Positions 44,519 through 56,397 of a stretch of 64,000 nt of DNA are shown here, in pieces. A program made the position numbers and the translations under genes. Positions within the stretch are counted from its first letter, which is position 1; each line of letters opens with the position of its first letter. The notes under the pieces are model-generated. The model saw nothing but the letters and a program-made list of their open reading frames with translations, was not told where the DNA came from and did no database searches. Source of the stretch: Aedes albopictus (lineage: Eukaryota > Arthropoda > Insecta > Diptera > Culicidae); NCBI RefSeq assembly GCF_035046485.1, contig NC_085137.1, positions 442,622,334 through 442,686,333 on the forward strand, in the 5' to 3' direction.

Positions 44519-45423
44519 CACTGAACAAAAATCCCCGCCAAAAATTGAATGAAAATTGTCTCATCCGAGCCCCATGCCTAATATAAGATGATTTGAAGAA
44601 GGCCATCATTCAATTGCCGATTTGACAGAATCAAAACAAGAGATATAAAAATCATTCAAAGTTAGCATTATACTCATACAATTCAAAATCAAAGCAAATA
44701 TAGGAAAGGATGATGGTCATTCAAAAGTCATCCAATAAAGCGGTTGCAAAATAAATGAAAATAATTACGAAACCAAATATTGTTTATATGGGAGTTTTTC
44801 ACTTCTGGATTATTATTTTTAAACATTCTGGCAAAAACTAATATCACAACCATTCCAACTAATTTGAGAGATAATCCAATGAAGTGATTTTCACAAGGAT
44901 TTTCACTCAAACTAGTTGGAACGGTTGTGATATTAGATTTTGCCAGAATTTATGAGTAAATGTGTACTACAAATGTTGTTTAGTTTTTTTTTTTATTTTA
45001 CTAGGTATCTCTAATTCCATATGTTTAACACCGCAGCATAACTGCCATTTCCACGATAAAAAAAAACTTCATCGTTATTGTTTTGAAAATCATTCGATCG
45101 ATTTGACGTTTGATCACATGACTGAATGATGATTCATTCGCATGGTTGCGGGGATTTTAGTTTGGTGGTTGAATGATTTTCAATATGAGGCACGGTAGTA
45201 AATGCTTTCCGATAGTTTTGTGACGATAATCATTCACAACACACCCCAATCAAAAAATCATTAATAAATTGTGTAAGTTTTAGTTTTATAACAGGATGAT
45301 TTTCATTTATTTGAAGGCAGTCAAATCATTCTGTTGTAAAATCATTTAAAATTCAGATTCTGTGGATCTGTAACGCATTGAATGAAGAATCATTCTTCGT
45401 ACGGCGGGGGTTTTCGTTCAGTG
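44519..45423. mobile_element. CACTGAAC-type MITE, 905 bp, TA TSD
   Basis: Ends are CACTGAACAAAAATCCCCGC and, inverted, CACTGAACGAAAACCCCCGC. TA flanks both ends. Joining the LINE across it and the adjacent hAT MITE restores a sensible RT frame around GFVDDY, which confirms both boundaries. It is in opposite orientation to the copy at 33177-39706. The element starts only 8 bases after the hAT MITE duplication. Confidence 0.88.
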
Positions 45424-45935
45424 TAGTCGTCGACAAAACCACAAGTAGGAAAACCGCTATTATTGAGTTGCCTCAATAGCGTATCTGCTACGAGACTCCA
45501 CAAAAGCGGTGACAAGACTCCCCCTTGAGGGCATCCACAAACACTCAATTTCCTAATCGCCGCTTGACGCAATGTCGAGAAGAGATGTCGGTTTTTGAGC
45601 ATTTGGTGAATCCAATTGGAAATCATTGGAGATATACCATGACCCCGTGTGGCTTCCAATATGGCATCGAAAGGTACATTGTCAAAGGCATCCTCGATAT
45701 CTAAGAAAACACCCAAACAAGATTGCTTTTGAGCGAACGCCTTCTCGATATCGTACGCAACTTTGTGTAAAAGACTCACAGTCGACTTACCAGAATGGTA
45801 GGCATGTTGGTTCACATGAAGAGGCGCGTTGGTCAGATGAACATCACGAATGTGATGATCCACAATGCGTGCTAAACATTTCAGAAGAAAAGGGGTTAAA
45901 CTGACAGGTCTGAAGCTCTCAGACTCAGACACCTT

Positions 45936-47309
45936 TCACCTTATCCACTCGTGCTTAGAATCTCTAGAAATATAAAGAATTAGATTTGATTCGTAGATAC
46001 TTTTCATAAATTTTGCGAATGCCATTTCTCCGAGTAAACTATTGTTATCCAAATCGAGATTTGGGTTTTGGTGTAATGATGCGTTCCTGGAGTGGCCTTC
46101 GGGATTTAGTTATTTGAGATTTTGGGATAGAATTTTCAAAGCTATCCACCAGCACATCGATTAACAATAGATAAATCATATGGGTAATTGAAGAAGGGGT
46201 ATGTGATAAGTCAATCAAAATTGTGATGTGGTTTGTTAAGTAGTTTATTTATTTACCCTTCTAACAAAGGGACACTGCGCAGACAGTGACGTATATCCCC
46301 AAAAACTAGACAAGATTTGAGGTTAGATGCAATACACCTGATCGTTCCGAACTGTTTCATTAAAAAGTACTAGATCAATTTTGCCAGAAATTATTATCTA
46401 AAAAAGCAGTAAGAGCTTCAATTTTTAATGGTCTTAAATCACAACAAATGTAATGCCAAGGGCTGAAAGTCTCTTTGATAAAGACAAATCAAGACTTAGG
46501 ACGGTTGACAATGTAAAGGGTTACGATGGATGTAATAATACTTCGGACTTAGATGATCACAGATATGCAGAAGACGACTAGACGAAATTAAGAATACAAT
46601 TTGACACATTATAGACTATATTTTGACGTATAGGGTCATTTCAACATCGAATGGAAGCTCAAAAAGTGTTACCTAACACTAATATGAGAGTTATTTGGGG
46701 ATGATGCTGGTGCTGTCAATGACCAACATCGGTTATTGACACTGTTGGTAATCAGCTTGAAATAATTTTCAGAATGTATTGTAAAAAACTTAGGTTATTA
46801 TTTGATTTATTGTTAAGAGATGCTGTCAGAAAAACTAGTTGCCCATATCGGCTAAAAACGCTAGCTCTGGTAGCTGTCTCCGAATAATTTTCAAAAATAT
46901 CAAACCTGTAAACATTAGCTATGACATATTTTTTTTGCTCTTTGTAATATTTCACAGGAATAGTACCTTGAAGGCGTTAACATGTACAGCCTTTTTTCTC
47001 TCTGAATGTTGTCCAGTGATCTCGGAGATTTTCGATTATTGAAATATTGTTCAATTATCAAATCATCTTTGGAGCTTCCATTCGGCCAAAACGCTAGTGC
47101 GATGGGAATAGTTAAAACACAGTATTTTTAAAAACTGCTACGACCCAATACTATCAACTACACACTTTACTCAAGTTGACGACATCGTCTAGTCCATCGT
47201 GAGTATTGGTACTAGTAGGGGGAAAGTTGGGAAAGGGATATAGGCATTGCTATCAGCTGTCATGCAGCTGCACCTGGTCACTCTACAAAAAAAAGTTATG
47301 ATTGTATTA
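45936..47309. other. Intergenic, nothing recognised
   Basis: AT-rich sequence with short chance frames. No terminal repeats could be paired. Confidence 0.4.
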
Positions 47310-47329
47310 TTATTTTCTTTGTCCAAATT

Positions 47330-48240
47330 TCATCGAATACAGTCTTTAGAGTTCAAATTCTCCATGTGCTTCAATTTGAAACCGTTAACCATCTGCTTCA
47401 ATTGCTTCAAACTCGGCACATTCAAATTTCCAAGCCTTCTATGCCATATAGCTCCTATATAGCTGCTATATAGCTCCAGCTCATTTGACAAAAACGTATG
47501 CTCTGCTTGACGATTGAGCCGATATAATCCTCCGTCAGCCATGCCGGATGGAGAAACTTCTCCATTTTCATCCAACACCGTACATCCGCTTGTTGTGAAC
47601 GTCATCGTGAAGCCTTTGCTGCATATCTTGCTGACTGACAACAATTTTGCCGCTAAATCCGGGACTTCTAGGAGATCTTGAATATCCATAAGACCGTCAA
47701 CGCATTTTAGCTTGACGACACCTTTGACTTTGGCCATCATTCTCGCTTTATTCGCCGTACCAACTTGACATGAAATCTCCTGTTTGCCACGCAAGTTCCA
47801 TCCAGTTCTTGTCATGTGTGTGGTGGCACCAGAGTCGAAGAGTGACCTTCCTTAGGCATCACTGCGCACCAGAAGCCTTCCCGTATTAACGTCATCTTCA
47901 TGGTGAACGCCCATCACACGTTCTCGGCCTTTCAACTTTTCGATCGAAATCACATTCACAATGCGTGTTTGTTGGGTTGCTTTATTCAACTAATCGCATG
48001 CTCCTCTTACCGTACATCAATTTTAAAGCGAGTTTGAAGTGTTTTGTGATCATAAGAGGTGGAAAAAATGATTCCAAAAACTGATCAACAAACCAAAATA
48101 AACGTTAAACAAAAAATTGTTGATGTTTTCGCATTTGACAGTGGGCGCTATTTACTAGCACCCAGGACATCCTGTCTACCACGATTCCAATGCATTGATA
48201 TAGGCCGTGTCAGGGGCCTGGCTGGGCCCATAACCTATTG
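47330..48240 (-). pseudogene. Decayed copia fragment (protease to pre-integrase)
   Basis: On the minus strand, about 47850-47820 reads FDSGATTHM, the copia protease active site. It is followed by VPDLAAKLLSVSKIC, then IWHRRLGNLNVPSLKQL, the start of the pre-integrase region. The frame ends at 47330 and the rest of pol is missing. At 48241-48228 the minus strand shows GGTTATGGGCCCAG, a copia-type primer site, so the 5' LTR boundary should lie near 48242. The gag between is unreadable. It is much older than the copia at 33921. Confidence 0.75.
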
Positions 48241-48244
48241 TAGA

Positions 48245-49744
48245 AGTAAAACCCGTATGTTTGGTTTGAACGTTGGAAACTGAATGAAAAGATTTAGGTA
48301 TTATTTAGCCTAACGAAGTTGTTAAGGTCGTCATGGATTACTTGATGCTAACAGATCCAAAATGTATGAGCTGCTTAAATTGCATTTTGAGAGTAAAAGG
48401 GAGTGTACCAGCACGCACGTAATTCAGTTGGACCTCAGAGCAATTGAGTTGTTTAGTGAATAAAATATTTTCTATTTTCTATATCCTAATTGAAAGAGCT
48501 CATTTTTCTGAGTATAACGTGATTTTATTGCGATCCAGTTCCTTTGTTTTGATGGTTAAATAAACAAAATAAATTTAATTTCCGCGGATAGAATGACAGT
48601 TCATTTGATAAAATTACAGTTCGCCCTGTACAAATAAAATCCCCATACAAACTTTGAATGCATTTTAAAAATAGTTCCCGACCACCAAAAATTATGAAAT
48701 TTTGAATTTTGACTAAGTTTTGAACGGAGAATCCGATTACGAAATAATCTGAATGATATGATATGTTATGAAGCCACCACCAGTGCAGGACTTGCCATGT
48801 CGTACGGTTCCTCTTAATAGCAAGATCAAGATGCTGAGTAATAAAATATTTCAAAACCTTTGAATAGAGGTCCAAACTAGGAAGTCAGTTCCTAAGTACT
48901 AGATCGGAACTCCTACAAACTTAAGTTCATATCTTACCCCTCAGCTACTTGCATGCATATTAAGATTTCCGTCTGGTGGTTTGTGACAAAAGTGTTATTC
49001 TATAGGGTGCGTCAAACTTATAGCAGACTGCTAGAAGACATCATCGACTATGATCAAGATTCTTAGAATTTTAAATATAGAAGCGATCACCTCCGTAATT
49101 TGGGCCTGGTTTCCACGACTCCCGCATCCAGCCTGCTATTAGTTTGATACCCTCCCTTTTTAGCCCCCATATGGTTTCAATAATGTTGAAATGTAGATCC
49201 ATATATTTTGAGAATATGATTCAACTTACCAGCTTTTCGAGACCTACGATGAGAAGAACCAATGATATATGAACCCTTTTGTTTATTTGACCTGTGAAAA
49301 ACACTTAAAAGCTATCCTGCCTAAAATCCATTTTTTGACTCTACTGGATTTTTTTTTAAATTTATTAATGACATTTTACACTATAATAGTGCATTCGTGT
49401 CACCTCTACTGGATTGGTTGAGATATTTCTGAAATGTGTAGCTAAAATATTAAAGTGACCACTAACCGATATAGAGAAATTTTATAGTTGGCGTACATAC
49501 CTTCAGTGGACATGAAGTTCTTTTGAGTAATCGCATGTAATTATTATAGGACATTGTCACCCTAAACACTTTATTATTCTTGATTTTTATTTGGTAATGA
49601 TGTCCTGTTATCTAATTAATGATAACTTTTTCTTTCCTTGCCATTATTTATTTAATTGATCATTTGTTCATTCATGCTTACGTTTACCTTTAATTAATAA
49701 ACTTTTATTATTTTTTCTTTATTATTGAGACTTTCGCCTGTGGC
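48245..49744. other. Intergenic, possibly old LTR at its left edge
   Basis: The first 200-250 bases may be the decayed 5' LTR of the copia fragment. Beyond that I recognise nothing. The phrase TCCGATTACGAAATAATCTG near 48730 recurs near 56147, so some dispersed repeat is shared. Confidence 0.3.
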
Positions 49745-49836
49745 ACTGAATAAATAAATACGTTAAAAATAAACAATTTTATGAATAAATTAATAAATAT
49801 ATAAATAAATAAATCAATCAATCAAATAATAAATAA

Positions 49837-49891
<55 letters not shown>

Positions 49892-49893
49892 AT
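49745..49893. repeat. (TAAA)n microsatellite, 3' tail of the OTU LINE
   Basis: It is a pure run of TAAA units at 49843-49892 and variants on the low side. On the minus strand it is (TTTA)n and directly follows the 3' UTR of the LINE at 49893-54470, so it is probably that element's tail. Simple-repeat tails are usual in RTE-like LINEs. Confidence 0.8.
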
Positions 49894-50148
49894 ATCAAGT
49901 TCTTGTCAATGTATTATTAATGTATTAATAATGCTTTTTTTTATAATATTACAAAAACATAAAACAATATTTACTTACAATCTCCTTCAATGGCTGAACA
50001 AATGAACAATTAACTCACCAAAACAATCACTTTGACCAAATAATTATTGAGTAACTACCACATTTTTCGAATAACTAATACAACTTTGCTAAAATATACC
50101 TCTCTTTGCATTTAAAATGTTTTTTTTTCTTTCTTAGTCCATTTAATT

Positions 50149-50473
50149 TTATTCTTCCTCTCCATCCGAAATTTCACTCTCTTCCTGCTTGTAGATTTCT
50201 TCCGCTTTTTGTTTCAATTTAACTTTATCTTTCGCATAAGCTTTCCACTCATCTTTGCTTATGCCCCTGTACCTACCCAGATCCCTATTCAGCGAATGCT
50301 TCCAAGTAAAACTTGGCCTTCCCTCCTTTTTACGGCTAAACTTAAACCTATATGCGATTTTTAGTGGATGATTTTGGGGTCTCCTTTTGATATGACCATG
50401 ATAGTTTATTCTTCCAACCCTAATCCTCCTATTTATAGTTTTACCATTCAATTCTTTTCTTATGTTTAGCTTG
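50149..50473 (-). pseudogene. C-terminal segment of OTU LINE protein
   Basis: After the MITE the LINE frame resumes as LNIRKELNGKTINRRIRVGR and contains YHGHIKRRP, then GRPSFTWKHSLNRDLGRYRG, the R/W-rich end seen in RTE-type LINE proteins (compare GRP..W....DL). It ends in an acidic tail (EESEISDGEEE). The track of this frame through the MITE adds unrelated residues. Confidence 0.8.
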
Positions 50474-50476
50474 TTA

Positions 50477-50764
50477 GGCCGATGCAAATATTCAATTTGT
50501 TTTATGTCACCCCCCCCTTCAAAAATCTCAAAATATTGAAGGGGCGAAAACAAAAAACATGGCGTCTCATGACTTCATTTTCAATAGACAATTTTTTTAC
50601 AAGCAACTATTTTTCAATAGTTGAAAAATATTTTTTCAATAGTTAGTAAAAATTCCAATTTTTCAATAGTTTTTTTTTCGTTTGTTCCTTATTTATTTTT
50701 GTCCCCCCCCTCGTACCTGATGAGAGGTCTCGGACATAAAAGAAAAATAATATTTGCATCGGCC
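50477..50764. mobile_element. MITE, 288 bp, TTA TSD (PIF/Harbinger-like), in the OTU LINE
   Basis: Ends are GGCCGATGCAAATATT and its exact inverse; similarity continues to TTTTATGTC. TTA lies at 50474-50476 and 50765-50767. Removing it restores the LINE frame. Confidence 0.88.
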
Positions 50765-50807
50765 TTATTGTTTTCTTTTCTGCAGTTTTGCCAAATACTT
50801 TTAACTA

Positions 50808-53800
50808 TCATTTTTTTTTATATTTTGCTATCTGCTGTCTACTCCTCTTTGTCAACGTTGATACTTTTGTTCCGTATAATATTGCCGGTGCTATCACAGT
50901 ATTATACATTAACTTGCCAATGTTCCACGAAGGTTTGAATTGTTTACAAAAGTCAATTACTACTCTGGATGCTTTTACTGCGTTTACACATCTTTGCTTA
51001 ACAGTGGCTGGCCTATTCAAGCTTTCCGTTAAGGTAATTCCCAGATATTTTAGTGATTTACATGTTTTGTAGTTCTTATTATTTAACTGAATTGAGTTTG
51101 GAATGTCTCCCATTTTATTTGGCGCTCTTATTATTACATGACTCTTCTCTTGATTGATTTCTAAGCCTACTGTCGGTAAACATTCTTCTAACGCTTTCAC
51201 TATTTTCTCTAGTTCCTCGCGACTTCTTGCTATAATTAGAACATCATCTGCAAAAACTAATATTAAGGGAAGTTCCATTATGTCCATTTCCATCAGTTTA
51301 AGACCGGGAACTTTGTCCACTACTAAAACTAACACTTTCTGCATGACTAAATTGAATAAAAAGGGTGACAAAGGGCACCCTTGCTTAATTCCCTTCCCTC
51401 TGTAAATTTCTTCTGACCACTGATTTTGCCATTTAACCCTTGTTCTATCTTCATTCAAACACAATAACACTCTGTTAATTATGTGTGTGGGAACTTTTAA
51501 GTCTATTAATATATCTTTCAACTTTTCTATTTTAACATTATCGAACGCTTTCTTTATGTCTAGAGAGGCAATATATAATTGCTCTCCTGCATTCCAGTAC
51601 TCCTCCATAATTCTCCTTGTGATGAAAATGTAGTCATCTGTAGATCTCCCTTCCGTAAATGCTGCCTGATGAAGCCCAGCATCTCCCGAAAAAATTCTTA
51701 ATCTATTTTTAACCCACTTTGCATAAGGTTTGTAAATAACATTGCATAGACTGATTCTTCTAAAATCTTCCACTTTCTTTGGACAGCTGACCTTGGAAAT
51801 TGGAATTTGTGTTGAACATGAAAGGTCTCTGGGCATTACATTTTCTATCCACATTCTTTGCCAAATTGCCATCAAGTCATTGAAAGTATCCTCATCAGCA
51901 TATTTTATCATTTCCATACGTACCCCATCCGGGCCTGCTGATTTCCCATTGCAAGAATTAAAAATTATCGTAAGCATTTTCTCCTTTGTAGGCGGCTCAG
52001 TCAATGGACACGTATCGTTCTCATCTAAGAATGTTATGCTAGGCCCTTCACTTTCCTTTAAAACTTGATTCCATAACCTCGTAGGAATATAGGCATTCTT
52101 CTTTTTCTTTTTCTTCATAAATTTCTTCAAAAAGGTATAAGATTTCCTAATTCTTGCTCCTACTTCAAAATCATTCAAATTCCTATAAAAATCCTTAATA
52201 GTTTTTTCTGTATGCTCTCTCTCTGCTTTCTGGAATTCCTCTTTCCTATTTTGAACTTTCCATTTGTAAGGTAACATATCTGGATGTTTCTTCCATAATT
52301 TCAGCGCTTTGTTCAGTCTTCCCAATGCTGCTTTTCTTTTTGGAGTTAAAGGTGCTATAGCTGTTTTCAATGCTTCATCTGCAGAACATTTCATTTTCTC
52401 CGATACTTCTTTATATTGCTGATGTATATCTTTCCTTATATCTCTAAACTCCGTGTTGTCGTGTTGTTTTAGGGCATCCTTATATTTCTTCTTAATTACA
52501 TCATACCTCAGTGCTGCACAATCTAACTTCCTCTTACACTTTTTCCTTTTTCTTTGGATGGAACTATCATCAAAACTCAAACCAGCAATCAGCAATTTGT
52601 GATCCGTTTTCACGCCTGTCCAAAACCCTCGTACAAATCTTACCCTAAAAAAACTATCGTTTGGTATTAGTACATGGTCTATTTGACTTTCCCTCTGCCC
52701 ACTTCTCCATGTGACACACGTGTTTTCTCCGATTTTTGTAGAAATGTTGATCAGTTTATGTATTTTCAAAAACATTTTAAATTCTTCTCCATTATCATTA
52801 CTCTTATCAAAACCTAGCTTTTCTCGTAAAATTTCATTATCGTCGCTGTCTGTATCTTCCCTTCCGATTTGAGCATTAAAATCCCCAATAATTAAAATTC
52901 TCCTCCTAATATGATCTTTTCCAGTCAATGACCCCACCTCTGTTAAAAAGTTGTACACTGTTTTGTTAGGTCCATGGACATTTACTAAAATAAATTTCCA
53001 TATCTTGTCAATCATGATTTCCACTGACATAATTGATGGACTCTTCATTCTTATCTCTCCAACCGATACTCCCGAGTTCTTTTTAATCATTAGTGCTAAA
53101 CCCCTTGACTTATTGGGTCTATTCATAGGCGACGTCCATTTGTAGTTTTTAGTTTCGATCAACTCACCTAAGGCATTGACTTCTTGTAACGCTGCTACCT
53201 CTATATTATGTAACATCATTATCTCATCTATCTCATTTCTTTTCTCTTCTCTGATACATCCCCTCACGTTCAATGAAGCCACCCTGATGAACCGTTGATT
53301 TGGTTCTTGACTTGCATTGCTTTCTATTTCATGGTTCGATCTGCTATGTCTGTTCAATTCTACTTCTTCCTGTTTTCCTTTCTTATTACTCACCCTTGCT
53401 TCGTTGTTCTCCACCACCTGAATACGATTTTCAATTTCGTTATACACCTGTTCTTGTGCAGCCTTACCTTGTGCATATGACTCATTCTCATCTTCTAGAA
53501 CTTCAATTACACTTTCAAAATGATTTTTCCCTCCTTCTGCCACAGTCCTGGTATAAAAAATCCTCAGTGTCTGATCCTCGCTTCTTCCGCTTTCACCAAT
53601 GATAACATCTGGTTCATCTTCTTGATGGACTATTATGTTTTTCTCAAATAATTCACCAACTGCCACCATTACTTCATGTCTCAGCCATGCTCCCATTTTT
53701 CTGACACTTGACGAAATAAACTTCTCAAATCCACCCTCTTCCAAACTTTCTATTAGGAAAGGTTCGTATCTGTCCCTATGATTGATCATATGCTCTGCAA

Positions 53801-54457
53801 CTCTGTTTCTGAAATCCTGAATTTCTTTGCCTGTTACAATATGGTTATCTTCTTGCCCCTTTAATTGATCAATAAGTGCTCTTATCAAACAATTCCCGTC
53901 CCCCCTAATCTTCCGCACTCTAATTTTCGTTGTCTTGTCGTGTAACAGTGCTACATAACTTTCCGAATTGTTCTCTTGTTTTCTCAACAAACTGTACCGA
54001 CTTTTTGCTGTCTGGTAGGACTTATTCACACTATTTGTTGATGTATTCCTCTTTACTGTGTCACAGGTTTTAAAGGCAATTGCCGAGTCAATTATTTTAC
54101 AGTCGATGTTAAATTCGACCCCGTTAACTGTATTAATCATTTTATCAGGAATTATTGAAAACTTATAATCACCACCTTCAAAAATATTAATCACTGTACA
54201 GAATATTTCCGCCGTTGCACAGATAATCCGAAGGTCTTTGAAATTATTTTTCTGGAATACTCTGATTATTTCTTGTTTAGCAATACTCCTCTTAAACAAC
54301 TTACTATTAACTGAGGGTGAAATAAGAGCTTCAAAAACTTTTTTGGAAAAAATGAATGTCGAAAATCGATTGTCAGCCTTTTGTATTTGATCAATAAGTG
54401 TTTCACTAATATTTTCAACCCCTCTCCAGAACCCACCACCTTGTTCGTATTTTCCAT
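50808..54457 (-). CDS. OTU-APE-RT polyprotein of LINE
   Basis: The frame is open from 54470 to the stop at 50808. No ATG lies near its start in this frame, while an ATG at 54457 one base out of frame suggests a small indel. Counting from codon 54299: an N-terminal region; an OTU-type cysteine protease domain with RGDGNCLIRAL (Cys137) and NHFESV (His260); a Glu-rich linker; an APE-type endonuclease (SLNVRG at 342-347, LQEV with Glu373, IGDFNAQIG with Asp473, Asn475, TDHK with His567); and RT (SAGPDGV, SLDIKKAFDNV, GIKQGCPLSPFLF, VFADD at 1015-1019). OTU domains cleave ubiquitin chains; a role in this element is unknown. The stop follows an A9 run, and the RT C-terminus continues in the next frame (IVKSIWQNC). 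Confidence 0.9.
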
Positions 54458-54470
54458 GTTTGTAAGAAAA

Positions 54471-55628
54471 TTAAAGAGAAAAAAAGGGAAAAAATATCTT
54501 GGTTTTTTTTAACTATGAAGAAACAACGTATAGTAAGTTGAGATAAATGAATTTTAGGGAAAATTTATATAAAAAAATATTAATCGATGCCGCTTTTAAT
54601 AAAAGTGTAATTTAAATTATTATTTGTGTATATTGACTTACCTTGTAATGTTTTTGCTCTCAATAACTTAGATCTAAATCAAATCCAATTATTATGATTT
54701 TTTCTCTTGAAGTAATCAACTTTTTCTATTTAACTATAACTATTATTAGTTGCTACTGGTAATACCTTTGCTAAAAAATCACTTTCTGCTGCTTACATCT
54801 GTTTCTCTTTCAAGCCACTATTAACCAATTGTCAATAATGATCCACCCTAATCTGTTCACTCTAACTCCAGTCCTCCAAAACACCTCATCTTGTTTCCAC
54901 GCATCTAAAACACCATCACTAATCGCTGCAGGGCACTATCACAGCCTTCCGCCCTCTCTCGACCAACAGCTTATATGTTCGTTCGTATTTATCACCAACC
55001 CGATCCCCAACACTGCTCACCTATACTATTGAAACAAACAAACCTCACATGGATGCTTCTCGATTGTCACGCATGTACAGTTGATGTGAAACCACTTCAG
55101 CCTCAGAACCCGTTACGACCTCCACCACACCATCCATGATAACACCACTAATACCAGTTTATATTCCACTCAGTCAACTTTCCAGCGCTCACTCTCTCTC
55201 TCTTTTCATTTATGCACGCAACAACATGCATGCGTCCATAGTTTCAAAGCTGCCCAGCGTCTTCACCGCTTCTCTCCCTTTCCTTTGCACTCCTGTTTCT
55301 TTCGCTTTCTTTGCAGTTTTCGCACCCGTACACAATTTTTCAGCCAATTCACTGGATTTCCACTTCTACCCCAAAACACGATTATCAATTTCTAATGTAC
55401 CCCCGTCCGGAACACCACCAACCTTCAAAGCCCCGATTCCCTTAACACCACAGTGCCATTAGCCGAAGAATGTCCAATCTATTCAACTTATTATGCAAGT
55501 TGTCGTGGCCCCGCATTCGAATCACCACTCGAAATTTTTACCGTTTTTTCTTCCCGCAGAACTCACTCTCCCTTTTCAACGATTGTCAACCTCACACATA
55601 CACGCACAACCCCACCGTCGCCGCGCTT
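54471..55628. other. Probable 5' region of the OTU LINE; no gene
   Basis: From about 54800 the plus strand is C/T-rich with many CACCAC and CTCTCT runs (G/A-rich on the LINE strand), unlike the AT-rich background. It may be LINE 5' UTR. The open frames on the plus strand are composition-driven. Confidence 0.35.
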
Positions 55629-55884
55629 CAGGGATGCCACATATACAGATTTTTCTATAACCATGCAGATTTTCTCGCAGCTTTTCATACAGAATTCTGT
55701 ATACCAATAATTACAGATTTTTGAAAATCATACAGATTATACAGATTTTTCTGAAACTCACAGAATTTCAAACAGATTTTCCGCGAAATCTTACAGATTT
55801 CATACAGATTTTTGGCAAAACATGGTGATACAGATTATAAAGATTTTTGGAAGGCAAAATATAGATTTAAATGTGGCAACACTG
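55629..55884. mobile_element. hAT-like MITE, 256 bp, 8-bp TSD
   Basis: Ends are CAGGGATGCCACA and, inverted, CAGTGTTGCCACA. CCGCGCTT lies at 55621-55628 and 55885-55892. The interior repeats TACAGATTTTT many times. Confidence 0.88.
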
Positions 55885-55892
55885 CCGCGCTT

Positions 55893-56346
55893 CTCCCTTC
55901 CCGCAGCAGCCCTTTTTCTTTTCACCTCTTTTCAATTTTCACAATCGGAACCAGAAAATCCAACTTTTTCTCACTATGGAAAGTCCATTCGCAATCCCAA
56001 TTAATCACTGCTCCACCAGAAACATTCACGACTCCAATTCACCAGCCAATTTATTACACTTTACATCCGAATCGCGACCAAACGATCAACTACGCTCGAG
56101 CATTTGCAAACGCGTCCGTTTCTAACCGCAGTCCAACGTGCACTGACGTCCGATTACGAAATAATCTGAATAGCCCTAAAGAACTCAATTTGTACCAGTT
56201 GAGATCAATCACTGAGGAGCAACCATTGTCAATGCATTGACATGTACAGTCAGTCTATAGCATGATGTAGTCGCCCCTACGGATTTTAACCAAATCTTCG
56301 GAAACTCAACACACATCCTGTAAGATCACCAAGAGAGGATTGATTA
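55893..56346. other. Intergenic, continuation of C/T-rich sequence
   Basis: The C/T-rich character of 54800-55620 continues after the MITE to about 56060. No gene is seen. Confidence 0.3.
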
Positions 56347-56397
56347 ATGTCGAATTCGTTTATTTGCACCGCCTGCACCGCTTTGCCACCGGGTGTA

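Larger units (their letters stand above)
42285..45935 (-). mobile_element. LOA/I-like LINE, 5'-truncated, broken by two MITEs
   Basis: On the minus strand from high to low coordinates it encodes RT palm and fingers (45932-45430: SFRPVSLTPFLLK, FLDIEDAFDNV, PQGGVLSPLLWSLV, GFVDDY), then the RT end (44031-43555: YGLSVNPSKTSIVLF, VKYVGVILD), RNase H (43568-43008: YTDGSLLEGRAG, AEIFAL, SDSQAAI) and a C-terminal segment (43023-42539) with CxxC-like and other weakly conserved residues. The 3' UTR runs to about 42285 and ends with TATCAG-type repeats, not poly(A). The 5' end is lost at about 45935. A few frame breaks exist. The RNase H domain places it with LOA or I elements. Confidence 0.85.
49893..54470 (-). 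mobile_element. LINE encoding OTU protease, APE endonuclease and RT
   Basis: This is one long minus-strand coding unit with a 3' UTR of about 250 bases and a (TTTA)n tail. Only three lesions are seen: a probable 1-base shift near the G-rich stretch at about 54430, a slip in an A run at about 50810, and a MITE at 50477-50764. The coding length without the MITE is about 1,340 codons, so the element is nearly complete. The 5' end is not defined. Clade is RTE-like or a relative (inferred). Confidence 0.85.

Noticed and set aside
49843..49892. Replication or attachment signal in the TAAA run
   Set aside because: It fits the simple-repeat 3' tail of the adjacent LINE.
53295..53602. Plus-strand hydrophobic frames opposite the OTU LINE
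   Set aside because: They are shadows of the LINE coding strand.
55136..56240. Ser/Pro/Thr-rich plus-strand frames
   Set aside because: They are composition-driven in a C/T-rich stretch, split by a hAT MITE, with no signal peptide or domain.
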